A stretch of 27,209 nucleotides of DNA from Bacillota bacterium (lineage in GTDB: Bacteria > Bacillota > Clostridia > Christensenellales > Aristaeellaceae): positions 1-27,209 of the forward strand of contig JAEZJP010000214.1 in assembly GCA_023415715.1 (NCBI GenBank), in the 5' to 3' direction. This document shows positions 14,462-21,272 of the stretch, in pieces. Made by a program: the position numbers and the translations under genes. The first letter of the stretch is position 1. Every line of letters begins with the position of its first letter. Below the pieces are notes generated by a model. The model saw only the letters and a program-made list of their open reading frames with translations, was not told the DNA's origin and searched no databases.

Positions 14462-14536
14462 CACGGCTTCCCCGCCATATGATCCGTGCCGTGCAAGCGA
14501 AGCGCAGGACGGTACGGATTATACAGGGAAACCGTG
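14462..14536. repeat. Covarying hairpin element, copy 1
   Basis: A 75-base hairpin. The lower stem is CACGG/CCGTG, one mismatch, then TTCCC/GGGAA. An internal loop of about five and two bases follows. The upper stem is 15 continuous pairs (14478-14492 with 14509-14523) with two G-U pairs. The apical loop has 16 bases and ends AGCGAAGCGCAGG. It is flanked by TTCCTTA on the left and followed directly by the serA terminator hairpin. The 21141 copy has the same shape and loop but different stem bases. Confidence 0.8.
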
Positions 14537-14541
14537 CAAAA

Positions 14542-14586
14542 TCGAAAAAGTGAATCCGGAACTGCGTTCCGGATTCACTTTTTCGA
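14542..14586 (-). terminator. Long perfect hairpin terminator after serA
   Basis: A 21-bp perfect stem (14542-14562 with 14566-14586, 3-base loop), starting six bases from the serA stop codon. On the minus strand the 3' arm ends in TTTTT, then CGATTTTG. The symmetric A/T runs would also allow it to work on the plus strand. Confidence 0.88.
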
Positions 14587-14591
14587 AACTA

Positions 14592-15764
14592 TTAGTGCCA
14601 GCACCTCACCTTGATCACGCCTGGCTGCTGGTTAAGCTCCACAATCAATTCCTCCGTGGGTACCTGGCTCAATTCCATTACGGTAACGGCCATTTCCTGG
14701 CGGCTTTTGTTGATCATGTTGTTGATGTTGATGCCTTCCCTGGATATGGCAGCGGACATATTGCTGACCATATTGGGCACATTGTCGTGTATGAGCAGGA
14801 TGCGGCAGCCCTCCGGCTGGCCGGAAAGCACGATCTCCGGCATATTCACGCTGTTGCGGATGGTGCCGGTCTCCAGATAATCCCGAATCTGGGCGGCAGC
14901 CATGCGTGCGCAGTTTTCCTCACTCTCAGGCGTTGAAGCCCCAAGATGGGGAATGCATATAACGCCCGGAACACCAAGCATATCGTCGGTGGGAAAATCG
15001 GTTACATAGCCGCTCAATTTGCCTGCAGAAAGTGCGGCGCGGCAGGCTTCCCCATCCACCAACTCGGCACGGCTGAAGTTCAACAGCCTCGCTCCATTTT
15101 TCATGAGCCCAAACAGACGCGTGTCGAACATGTTCTTTGTCTTTGGCGTAAGGGGGATGTGAACAGTCACGTAGTCCGACTTTTGCAAAAGCTCTTCCAG
15201 GGTGGAAGCCCGTTTGATGGCCCTGGATAGGGACCAGGCATGTTCCACGGAAATGAAGGGGTCAAGACCGATTACTTCCATGCCCAGGCCGTTTAAAGCA
15301 CTGTTGGCCGCAATGGCGCCGATAGCGCCAAGGCCGATCACACCCAGGGTCTTCCCACGAAGCTCCGGCCCCACAAACTGGTTCTTGCCCCTTTCCACCA
15401 GCTTGGCCACCGCTTCCCCCTGGCCCTTTAGCGTGGACGCCCATTGGATGCCCCCAAAGATGTCGCGGCTGCAAAGCAGCAGCCCGGCCATCACCAATTC
15501 CGCCACGGCGTTGGCGTTGGCGCCCGGGGTATTGAATACCACAATGCCCTTTTTGCTGCATACGTCGATGGGGATGTTGTTGACGCCGGCGCCTGCCCGG
15601 GCAACGGCCAGCAAGCTTTCCGGAAGGGCCATGCTTTGCATGTCGGCGCTGCGCACCAAGATCGCATCTGGTACAGGCTCGTCTCTTGTAACGGTGTACT
15701 CGTCAGCGGAAAGCTGGCTGTGGATAATGTCGGATATCTCATTGAGCGTCTGAATTTTGTACAT
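14592..15764 (-). CDS. serA: D-3-phosphoglycerate dehydrogenase with ACT domain
   Basis: A 390-residue cytoplasmic enzyme that oxidises 3-phosphoglycerate to 3-phosphohydroxypyruvate with NAD+, the first step of serine synthesis. The Rossmann motif is GVIGLGAIG at 141-149. Substrate and catalytic residues appear as Arg232 (NFSRAELVD) and His273 (CIPHLGAST). The region after DFPTDDML gives the usual catalytic pair. A C-terminal ACT domain (~318-388; RILLIHDNVPNMVSNM and ending in IKVRCWH) suggests serine feedback. Length fits the short, ACT-only class. The start at 15764 (MYKIQTLNE) has AAAGGAGAG upstream; a longer frame would read into repeat family 2. serC lies upstream in the same direction, 189 bases away. 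Confidence 0.97.
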   Translation of the reverse strand: MYKIQTLNEISDIIHSQLSADEYTVTRDEPVPDAILVRSADMQSMALPESLLAVARAGAGVNNIPIDVCSKKGIVVFNTPGANANAVAELVMAGLLLCSRDIFGGIQWASTLKGQGEAVAKLVERGKNQFVGPELRGKTLGVIGLGAIGAIAANSALNGLGMEVIGLDPFISVEHAWSLSRAIKRASTLEELLQKSDYVTVHIPLTPKTKNMFDTRLFGLMKNGARLLNFSRAELVDGEACRAALSAGKLSGYVTDFPTDDMLGVPGVICIPHLGASTPESEENCARMAAAQIRDYLETGTIRNSVNMPEIVLSGQPEGCRILLIHDNVPNMVSNMSAAISREGININNMINKSRQEMAVTVMELSQVPTEELIVELNQQPGVIKVRCWH

Positions 15765-15815
15765 GCCGCTCTCTCCTTTAAAAAATTGGGATTCCCAAGG
15801 GATTGTAACCATCTG

Positions 15816-15909
15816 GCTCAATAGTCGCACTGCTTCGCTGCCGCTCGCATTGCTACTTTTTGCCAGCCTCCTCCGCCTCGCTTCATCCGCCACAGGCGGC
15901 GCTTCGGCT
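15816..15909. repeat. Dispersed repeat family 2, copy 2
   Basis: About 94 bases between serC and serA that align with 14290-14380 (shared blocks listed there). It lies inside the likely serC-serA transcript, so it is probably transcribed. It makes the apparent N-terminal extension of serA, which is not real coding sequence. Confidence 0.75.
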
Positions 15910-15930
15910 ACGGAGCCTTTGGCGGGTAGT

Positions 15931-15951
15931 CTGGAGGGCAGTGCCCTCCAG
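15931..15951 (-). other. Hairpin just after the serC stop codon
   Basis: CTGGAGGGC (15931-15939) pairs perfectly with GCCCTCCAG (15943-15951). There is no U-run on the minus strand, so it is more likely an RNA-stabilising or partial-attenuation hairpin within serC-serA than a full terminator. Confidence 0.55.
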
Positions 15952-15953
15952 CG

Positions 15954-17036
15954 TTACTTGTTCCCGGCTTCGAACTTTTTCATGAATTCCACAAGCTTTG
16001 CAACGCCTTCCACGGGCATGGCATTGTATATGCTGGCACGCATGCCGCCCACGGAGCGGTGGCCTTTGAGGTTTACCAGGCCGTTCTTGGAGGCTTCCTT
16101 GACGAACTTCTCATCCATCTCGTCACTGCCGGTCACAAAGGTTACGTTCATGCGGCTGCGGTATTTCTTCTGGACGGTGGGCTTAAACAGCTTGCTCCCG
16201 TCCAGACAGTCATAAAGAATGGCGGCTTTTTCGATGTTGATTTTTTCGATGGCGGGAACTCCGCCCAATCCCTTGAGCCATTCAAAGCCCAGCTTGGCAA
16301 GGTAGATGCCAAAGGTGTTGGGGGTGTTGTACATGCTGCCAGCCTGGGCCTGAACATCCCAGTTTAAAAGCTTGGGGCATAAGGGATGCGCGCGGCCCAA
16401 CAAATCCTTCCGTACGATGACAACGCACAATCCGCTGGGTCCGATGTTCTTTTGGGCGCCTGCGTATATCACACCGAATTTGGTGATATCGAAGACCTCG
16501 CTCAAAATGTTGCTGCTGGCATCCGCCACAAGAGGCACGCTGCCGGTGTCGGGCAAGGCAACATACCTTGTGCCGTAGATGGTATTGTTGGTGGTTATAT
16601 GGCAGTAATCCGCCGAAGGATCAAAATGGGCGTCAGCAAAATCGGGTACATAGGTGTAGTTATCAGCGCGGCTGGATGCGGCGATGTTCACCGTGCCGTA
16701 ACGGGCGCCTTCCTCCGCCGCGAGATGGGCAAAGTTGCCGCTGTCGATATAATCCGCCTTTTTGCTTCCGGTCATCAAGTTCAGCGGTACCGCGGAAAAC
16801 TGCTGGGTGGCCCCCCCCTGCAGGAACAGCACCTCATAGGTGTCGGGAATATTCATAATATCCCGCAAAAGCGCGACCGCTGCATCATAAATCTCCAGAT
16901 ACATCTTGCTGCGGTGGCTCATTTCCATCACAGACATGCCGGCTCCACCGTATACCACCAATTCTTGTTGCGCACGCTCCAAAACAGGCAGCGGCAGCAT
17001 GGCAGGACCGGGGGCAAAGTTGTACACACGCTCCAT
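15954..17036 (-). CDS. serC: Phosphoserine aminotransferase
   Basis: A 360-residue PLP-dependent class V aminotransferase. It converts 3-phosphohydroxypyruvate and glutamate to O-phosphoserine and 2-oxoglutarate. The N-terminus VYNFAPGPAMLP is diagnostic. Also seen are MSHRSKMY (His41-Arg42, phosphate contacts), FLQGGATQQF, DASSNILSE, and the PLP lysine Lys196 in AGAQKNIGPSG. It ends with HRSVGGMRASIYNAMP and a short C-terminal helix. Length matches the family. The start at 17036 has GGAGGAG upstream. serA follows in the same direction, so the two form a serine-synthesis unit; a serB phosphatase is not in the window. Confidence 0.97.
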   Translation of the reverse strand: MERVYNFAPGPAMLPLPVLERAQQELVVYGGAGMSVMEMSHRSKMYLEIYDAAVALLRDIMNIPDTYEVLFLQGGATQQFSAVPLNLMTGSKKADYIDSGNFAHLAAEEGARYGTVNIAASSRADNYTYVPDFADAHFDPSADYCHITTNNTIYGTRYVALPDTGSVPLVADASSNILSEVFDITKFGVIYAGAQKNIGPSGLCVVIVRKDLLGRAHPLCPKLLNWDVQAQAGSMYNTPNTFGIYLAKLGFEWLKGLGGVPAIEKINIEKAAILYDCLDGSKLFKPTVQKKYRSRMNVTFVTGSDEMDEKFVKEASKNGLVNLKGHRSVGGMRASIYNAMPVEGVAKLVEFMKKFEAGNK

Positions 17037-17142
17037 AAAACTCCTCCTTCCATTCTTCACGCAAAAAAATGAGTACTCCAATCACCTTTGATTTGAGTGG
17101 GACATTTTTCGCCCTGCGGGTAAAAAGTGATCCAATACCCAC

Positions 17143-17171
17143 ATTATGATGTTTCCTTCGTTAAATTGCAA
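17143..17171 (-). promoter_or_regulatory. Promoter for serC-serA
   Basis: Minus strand TTGCAA (17166-17171), 17-base spacer, CATAAT (17143-17148), giving a ~100-nt leader before serC. ATCAC and GTGAT segments in the leader could pair. I see no T-box or known riboswitch motif. Confidence 0.68.
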
Positions 17172-17225
17172 GAGGCAAACAGAGAAAAAACATCCTGCAT
17201 GACATCTACATCTGCTCTTTTCGCC

Positions 17226-17280
17226 TTGACAGAAAAGTTTGATCTGTGCTATCCTATGCGCAAACGATTGCATTCGTTTG
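17226..17280 (+). promoter_or_regulatory. Promoter and LacI-type operator for the GH13 enzyme
   Basis: TTGACA (17226-17231), 18-base spacer, TATCCT (17250-17255). Five bases downstream lies an inverted repeat, CAAACGA (17261-17267) and TCGTTTG (17274-17280), with a 6-base centre. Such CAAACG-type palindromes covering the transcription start are typical of LacI-family sugar repressors (MalR or CcpA-like). Control by maltodextrin or catabolite level is inferred; no LacI gene is in the window. Confidence 0.78.
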
Positions 17281-17312
17281 ATGTGTTTTTATTACCATCA
17301 AGGGGGTATTTC

Positions 17313-19079
17313 ATGCGCTCCATGAACCTGGGGGCCATTTATCATCAGCCATGGCTGGAATACCGCCATGCGCTGCCGGATGGGCGGGTGTGCATCCGTA
17401 TCCGCACGGGGCGGGAGGATTGGGATCAGGCCCTATTGTGGGTCGCAGAAATGTATGGGCCGGGTCCTTCCATGAAGCGGGCTCAAAAGCTGCCTATGGA
17501 AAGAATGTGGCGGGATGGAAACCACGACTGGTACGAGTGCGTTTTTAAGCCTTCCGACCCCCGCATACACTATGCGTTCTGCCTGATTCAGGAAGGCTTT
17601 TCCTTGCTTGTGGATCAGGATGGCATGTATCCCGCCGCCTTGCGCGAACCGGACGATATGGTGAGCTTTCCCTTTCCCTTCGCCTATCCAACACCAAAAA
17701 AGCCGGATTGGGCCATCGGCGCGGTAGGCTATCAAATCTTTCCCGACCGTTTCCGGCGCGCTCCCGTAAGCGATGCTTCAGTGCAGGCGGTGGAACCCTG
17801 GAGCTCTACCCGTTACGCCAATGAGTTCCGCTTTGGCGGAAACCTGAAGGGTATCAGGCAGGCCATTCCCTATTTGAAGGAACTTGGGATCGGCATGGTC
17901 TACATGACGCCCATTTTCCTGAGCAATACTTCCCATCGCTATAATACTTTCGATTACTATATGATCGACCCGCTTTTGGGGACGCTGAAGGAGCTTCGCG
18001 CACTTTCTGATGAATTGCACGCATCCGGTATCCGCATCGTGCTGGACGGTGTGTTCAACCACTCCGGCACACAGTTCGCGCCATTTGTGGAAGCGAAGGC
18101 GAAGGGGTCGGACAGCGAATATTACGACTGGTTTTTCTTTGACAAAACGAAATATGATTGCGGATATGCCACCTTTGCCCATACGCCTGATATGCCCAAG
18201 CTGAATCTTCAAAACGAGTCGGCAGCCGCGTATTTTATTCAGGTGGGCCGCTACTGGCTTAGGCAGGCCCATGTGGACGGCTGGCGGCTGGACGTATCCC
18301 CGGAGGTATGGCCGGATTTCTGGCGGCAATTCCATAAGGAGATATTGGACGAAAACCCTGAGGCTATTCTGGTTGCCGAATGCTGGGACGATTCCCGCCA
18401 GTGGGTCACGCAAGGCGACATGTTCGACAGCACCATGCATTATGTGCTGTCCCGTGCCATGTGGTTGTACTTTGCGGAGAGGAAAATCAGCCTGGCCGCA
18501 TTCGATGCACAGGTCAACAGGGCCATGGCGCTGTATCCCCACGCGGTACAGGAGGTATTGTGGAATTTCCTGGGCAGCCACGACACGCCACGTTTTATTA
18601 CCCGTGCAGGCGGAGAGGAAAGCCGCCTGCGTGCTGCGGCATTTTTCCAGATGACGCATCCAGGCGTGCCTATCGTTTACTACGGGGATGAGTTGGGATT
18701 GACCGGCGGCCCCGACCCGGATTGCCGCCGGCCCATGCCTTGGGACAAGGCAGAAGGAAATACGCTGCTTGCCTACTACAAACAGCTCATACATCTTCGC
18801 AACGGCAGTGACGCGCTGCGCCGCGGAACCTTCAAGACATGGCATACAGGTTCAGATGGTTTGTACGCCTATCTTCGTACAAGCGAAAAACAGGAGGCGC
18901 TGGTGGCTTTCAACACCTCCGATACAGCGCTGGACATCATGCTGCCCCTTCCGGAAGGCTTTGCGGCCAGGGAGGAATGGCTGGATCATGTAAGCGGTGT
19001 AACGCTGCCCAATTTAGGCGGAGCGGTACGTGCAAAGCTTGCACCAAGCCAAGGGATTGTAATCTTAAGAGAAATCTGA
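17313..19079 (+). CDS. GH13 neopullulanase / cyclomaltodextrinase / maltogenic amylase
   Basis: A 588-residue glycoside hydrolase without signal peptide, so intracellular. Residues ~1-125 look like the N-terminal CBM34-type beta domain of GH13 subfamily 20. The catalytic barrel shows all four GH13 regions: DGVFNH (245-250), GWRLDVSPE with nucleophile Asp327, ILVAECWDD with acid/base Glu356, and FLGSHDTPR with Asp424. GVGYQIFPDRF-like (AVGYQIFPDRF) opens the barrel, and YYGDELGLTGGPDPDCRRPMPW (in parts) closes it. A C-terminal beta domain follows. It should hydrolyse cyclodextrins, maltodextrins or pullulan inside the cell after import; exact specificity cannot be read. AAGGGGG sits seven bases before the ATG at 17313; the longer frame runs through promoter and operator. 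Confidence 0.94.
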   Translation: MRSMNLGAIYHQPWLEYRHALPDGRVCIRIRTGREDWDQALLWVAEMYGPGPSMKRAQKLPMERMWRDGNHDWYECVFKPSDPRIHYAFCLIQEGFSLLVDQDGMYPAALREPDDMVSFPFPFAYPTPKKPDWAIGAVGYQIFPDRFRRAPVSDASVQAVEPWSSTRYANEFRFGGNLKGIRQAIPYLKELGIGMVYMTPIFLSNTSHRYNTFDYYMIDPLLGTLKELRALSDELHASGIRIVLDGVFNHSGTQFAPFVEAKAKGSDSEYYDWFFFDKTKYDCGYATFAHTPDMPKLNLQNESAAAYFIQVGRYWLRQAHVDGWRLDVSPEVWPDFWRQFHKEILDENPEAILVAECWDDSRQWVTQGDMFDSTMHYVLSRAMWLYFAERKISLAAFDAQVNRAMALYPHAVQEVLWNFLGSHDTPRFITRAGGEESRLRAAAFFQMTHPGVPIVYYGDELGLTGGPDPDCRRPMPWDKAEGNTLLAYYKQLIHLRNGSDALRRGTFKTWHTGSDGLYAYLRTSEKQEALVAFNTSDTALDIMLPLPEGFAAREEWLDHVSGVTLPNLGGAVRAKLAPSQGIVILREI

Positions 19080-19084
19080 ACGGC

Positions 19085-19115
19085 AAAGCGGCGGGAGGCA
19101 ACCTCCCGCCGCTTT
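19085..19115. terminator. Bidirectional hairpin between the GH13 gene and pyrG
   Basis: A perfect 14-bp stem AAAGCGGCGGGAGG/CCTCCCGCCGCTTT with a 3-base loop, placed between two converging genes. It begins six bases after the GH13 stop and ends ten bases before the pyrG stop. Confidence 0.9.
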
Positions 19116-19124
19116 ACACTTTCT

Positions 19125-20738
19125 TTATTTCTTCTTTCCAGCAATCTCAAGCGCTGCGCCTACAAAATCCCGGAACAAGGGATGGGGCCGGTTGGGCCGG
19201 CTCTTCAATTCCGGATGGAACTGCACGCCCACAAACCAGGGATGGTCGGCGATCTCCACGATCTCCACCAGGTTCCGCTCCGGATTGCGGCCGGCAACGC
19301 GCATGCCCGCGGCTTCAAAGCGATCCAGGTAATCGTTGTTGAACTCATAGCGGTGGCGGTGGCGCTCCCAAATTTCCGGAACATCGTATGCCTTGTGGCT
19401 TAAGGTTCCGGGGACAAGCGCGCAACGGTATTTGCCCAGGCGCATGGTGCCGCCAAGATCCTGCAGGTTTTGATCCGGCATGAGGTCAATGACGGGATAG
19501 GTGGTGTGCGGGTCGTCCTCCGTAGTGTTGGCGCCGCGCAGGTCCAGCACATTCCGGGCGAATTCAATGACCGCCATTTGAAGCCCTAAGCACAGGCCGA
19601 AGAATGGAATCTTGTTCTCCCTGGCATAGCGCACGGCCACCATCTTGCCTTCCAGGCCGCGGGAGCCAAACCCGCCGGGAACAAGAATGCCGTCGGCATT
19701 TTGAAGACGCTCCGCTACGTTTTCCTGGGTTACTTCTTCGGCAGGTATCCAATCGATACGCACCTTGGCATGATGGTGAATGCCGCCGTGGGTCAGCGCC
19801 TCCACAACGCTCAGATAAGCATCGGGCAGTTCCACATACTTGCCTACCAAAGCAATGGTGATGGTTCTGTCACAGGTAAGCTGCCTCTCCACCATTTGGC
19901 TCCACTCGGTAAGATCGCATTCCCCTTCCGGGATGCCAAGCATCTGGCATACCTTTTGATCCATACCCTCGGCATGGAGCATGAGGGGCACCTCATAGAT
20001 GGTGCGAGCGTTGAGGTTTTGAAAAACCCTGTCCACCGGCAGGTTGCAGAACAGACTCATTTTCGCCCGAAGATCATAAGGGATGGGATGCTCGCTGCGG
20101 CACACCAGCATATCGGGCGAGATGCCTATGGCGCCAAGTTCCTTCACGCTGTGCTGGGTAGGCTTTGTTTTCAGTTCCCCAGCCGCGCTCAAATACGGCA
20201 CCAGCGTCACGTGGATGTACAGGCAGTTTTCCCGGCCCACCTCGGCCCGCATCTGCCGGATAGCCTCTAAAAAAGGCTGGCTCTCAATGTCGCCCACGGT
20301 ACCGCCGATTTCCGTAATAACTACATCAGGCGGGTTTGGGGTGCGTGAGATAGCCAGTATGTTTTTCTTTATTTCGTTTGTAATATGGGGGATGACTTGG
20401 ATGGTGGCGCCCAGGTATTCTCCCCGGCGTTCCCTGTCGATGACCGTCTTGTATACGCGGCCGGAGGTGACGTTAGCTGCCTGCGTGAGGCTTTCGTCAA
20501 TAAACCGTTCATAGTGTCCAAGATCCAGGTCGGTTTCCGCGCCGTCGTCGGTGACGAATACCTCCCCGTGCTGATAAGGATTCATGGTGCCGGGGTCGAC
20601 GTTGATGTAAGGGTCGAACTTTTGGATGGAGACCTTCAAGCCTCGGCATTTGAGAAGCCGCCCCAAGGATGCCGCTGTGATCCCTTTGCCCAGGGAAGAG
20701 ACCACTCCGCCGGTCACGAAGATGAATTTGGTGTTCAT
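19125..20738 (-). CDS. pyrG: CTP synthase (glutamine hydrolysing)
   Basis: A 537-residue cytoplasmic enzyme that makes CTP from UTP, ATP and glutamine. The amidoligase domain (1-~270) starts TKFIFVTGGVVSSLGKG and includes KFDPYINVDPGTMNPYQHGE and ITEIGGTVGDIES. The class I glutaminase domain (~295-535) has the nucleophile Cys383 in FGLCLGLQ and His508/Glu510 in VQFHPELKSRP. Length is typical. The start at 20738 has GGGAGG upstream; the longer frame crosses the promoter. It is transcribed alone. No nucleotide-dependent attenuator (a C-rich start with an upstream hairpin) was recognised, though the leader is short. Confidence 0.98.
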   Translation of the reverse strand: MNTKFIFVTGGVVSSLGKGITAASLGRLLKCRGLKVSIQKFDPYINVDPGTMNPYQHGEVFVTDDGAETDLDLGHYERFIDESLTQAANVTSGRVYKTVIDRERRGEYLGATIQVIPHITNEIKKNILAISRTPNPPDVVITEIGGTVGDIESQPFLEAIRQMRAEVGRENCLYIHVTLVPYLSAAGELKTKPTQHSVKELGAIGISPDMLVCRSEHPIPYDLRAKMSLFCNLPVDRVFQNLNARTIYEVPLMLHAEGMDQKVCQMLGIPEGECDLTEWSQMVERQLTCDRTITIALVGKYVELPDAYLSVVEALTHGGIHHHAKVRIDWIPAEEVTQENVAERLQNADGILVPGGFGSRGLEGKMVAVRYARENKIPFFGLCLGLQMAVIEFARNVLDLRGANTTEDDPHTTYPVIDLMPDQNLQDLGGTMRLGKYRCALVPGTLSHKAYDVPEIWERHRHRYEFNNDYLDRFEAAGMRVAGRNPERNLVEIVEIADHPWFVGVQFHPELKSRPNRPHPLFRDFVGAALEIAGKKK

Positions 20739-20782
20739 ACCGCATCCTCCCTTCCGCTGTTCCCGAAAACAAACCATGTCCC

Positions 20783-20811
20783 ATTGTACAAGCCCAGGCC
20801 TCATCCGTCAA
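20783..20811 (-). promoter_or_regulatory. Promoter for pyrG
   Basis: Minus strand TTGACG (20806-20811), 17-base spacer, TACAAT (20783-20788), 45 bases before the start codon. Confidence 0.85.
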
Positions 20812-20922
20812 TGGCATATTTGCAAGAAATGCAAAAAAAAATACAAGATATTGAGGTATTGGATTCTAACACCTCAAATCCTGTACAATCTGGGGTGGCA
20901 TTGATGCACTGCGATTGCTGCT

Positions 20923-20971
20923 AAACACCTCATCCGGCGCTACGCGCCACCTTCCCCTCAAGGGGAAGGCT
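20923..20971 (+). repeat. Dispersed repeat family 1, compact copy
   Basis: Begins AACACCTCATCCGGCGCT and ends TCAAGGGGAAGGCT. Two internal hairpins are present: GGCGC-TAC-GCGCC, then CCTTCCCC-TCAA-GGGGAAGG. The ends match the copies at 11223-11343 (inverted) and 11369-11419. A further AACACCTCA occurs 55 bases upstream at ~20869. From memory, similar elements are common in gut Clostridia genomes. Confidence 0.8.
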
Positions 20972-21140
20972 CAGCATGCGCATCATTCAGGAAGACTCAC
21001 CCCCTGGGATGATGCTTTCATCATAAGAAAGTTAAGCAAATTTCCGGGGGAAGCATTGAAGGGGTGGAACCCCTTCAATTGTAATCGTGTCGCCCGGCTT
21101 TGCCGGGCGCGCGGGGCGCTTGCGTAGCAATCTTTCCTTA
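20972..21140. other. Hairpin-rich gap without genes
   Basis: Holds ATTGAAGGGG/CCCCTTCAAT (21055-21064 with 21070-21079) and CGCCCGGC/GCCGGGCG (21091-21098 with 21102-21109). Neither is followed by a clear U-run. The region leads into the covarying hairpin at 21141. Confidence 0.6.
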
Positions 21141-21212
21141 CACGATTTCCTGGCCGTATGCCTAGCACCGTTCAGCGAAGCGCAGGCGGTGCAGGCATAC
21201 AAGGAAATCGTG
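21141..21212. repeat. Covarying hairpin element, copy 2
   Basis: A 72-base hairpin. The lower stem is 11 perfect pairs, CACGATTTCCT/AGGAAATCGTG. An internal loop of GGCC against one A follows. The upper stem is GTATGCCT/AGGCATAC, one unpaired A, then GCACCG/CGGTGC. The 16-base apical loop ends AGCGAAGCGCAGG, identical to copy 1 in its last 13 bases. It is flanked by TTCCTTA on the left, as in copy 1, and followed by the terminator hairpin of the permease gene. Confidence 0.82.
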
Positions 21213-21218
21213 CAGACT

Positions 21219-21262
21219 CATTCAAAGCCAGTCAAACGCAAAGCGTTGACTGGCTTTGAATG
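21219..21262 (-). terminator. Hairpin terminator of the BMP transporter operon
   Basis: A 17-bp perfect stem (21219-21235 with 21246-21262), extended after one bulged base by CGC/GCG. It starts ten bases from the last permease stop codon. There is no marked U-run. Confidence 0.75.
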
Positions 21263-21272
21263 AAGGTGTAGT

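Noticed and set aside
14192..14553. Short plus-strand open frames in the serA/LCP gap
   Set aside because: They run through dispersed repeats and hairpins, lack ribosome binding sites, and give Arg/Ser-rich low-complexity peptides.
15765..15893. N-terminal extension of serA
   Set aside because: The extra codons come from repeat family 2; the true start at 15764 has a strong ribosome binding site and matches the family length.
17037..17142. T-box or serine-responsive attenuator ahead of serC
   Set aside because: No T-box sequence (TGGnACCGCG type) and no stable terminator with U-run; the T7 run follows only a short palindrome without loop.
17778..18845. 355-codon open frame on the minus strand over the GH13 gene
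   Set aside because: It lies wholly opposite a gene with all catalytic motifs and has no recognisable domain.
20826..20885. Terminator from the TTGAGGT/ACCTCAA pairing and A/T run upstream of pyrG
   Set aside because: The arms can pair and an A/T run is close by, but the upstream minus-strand operon already ends at 21219-21262 and the loop is long; support is too weak.
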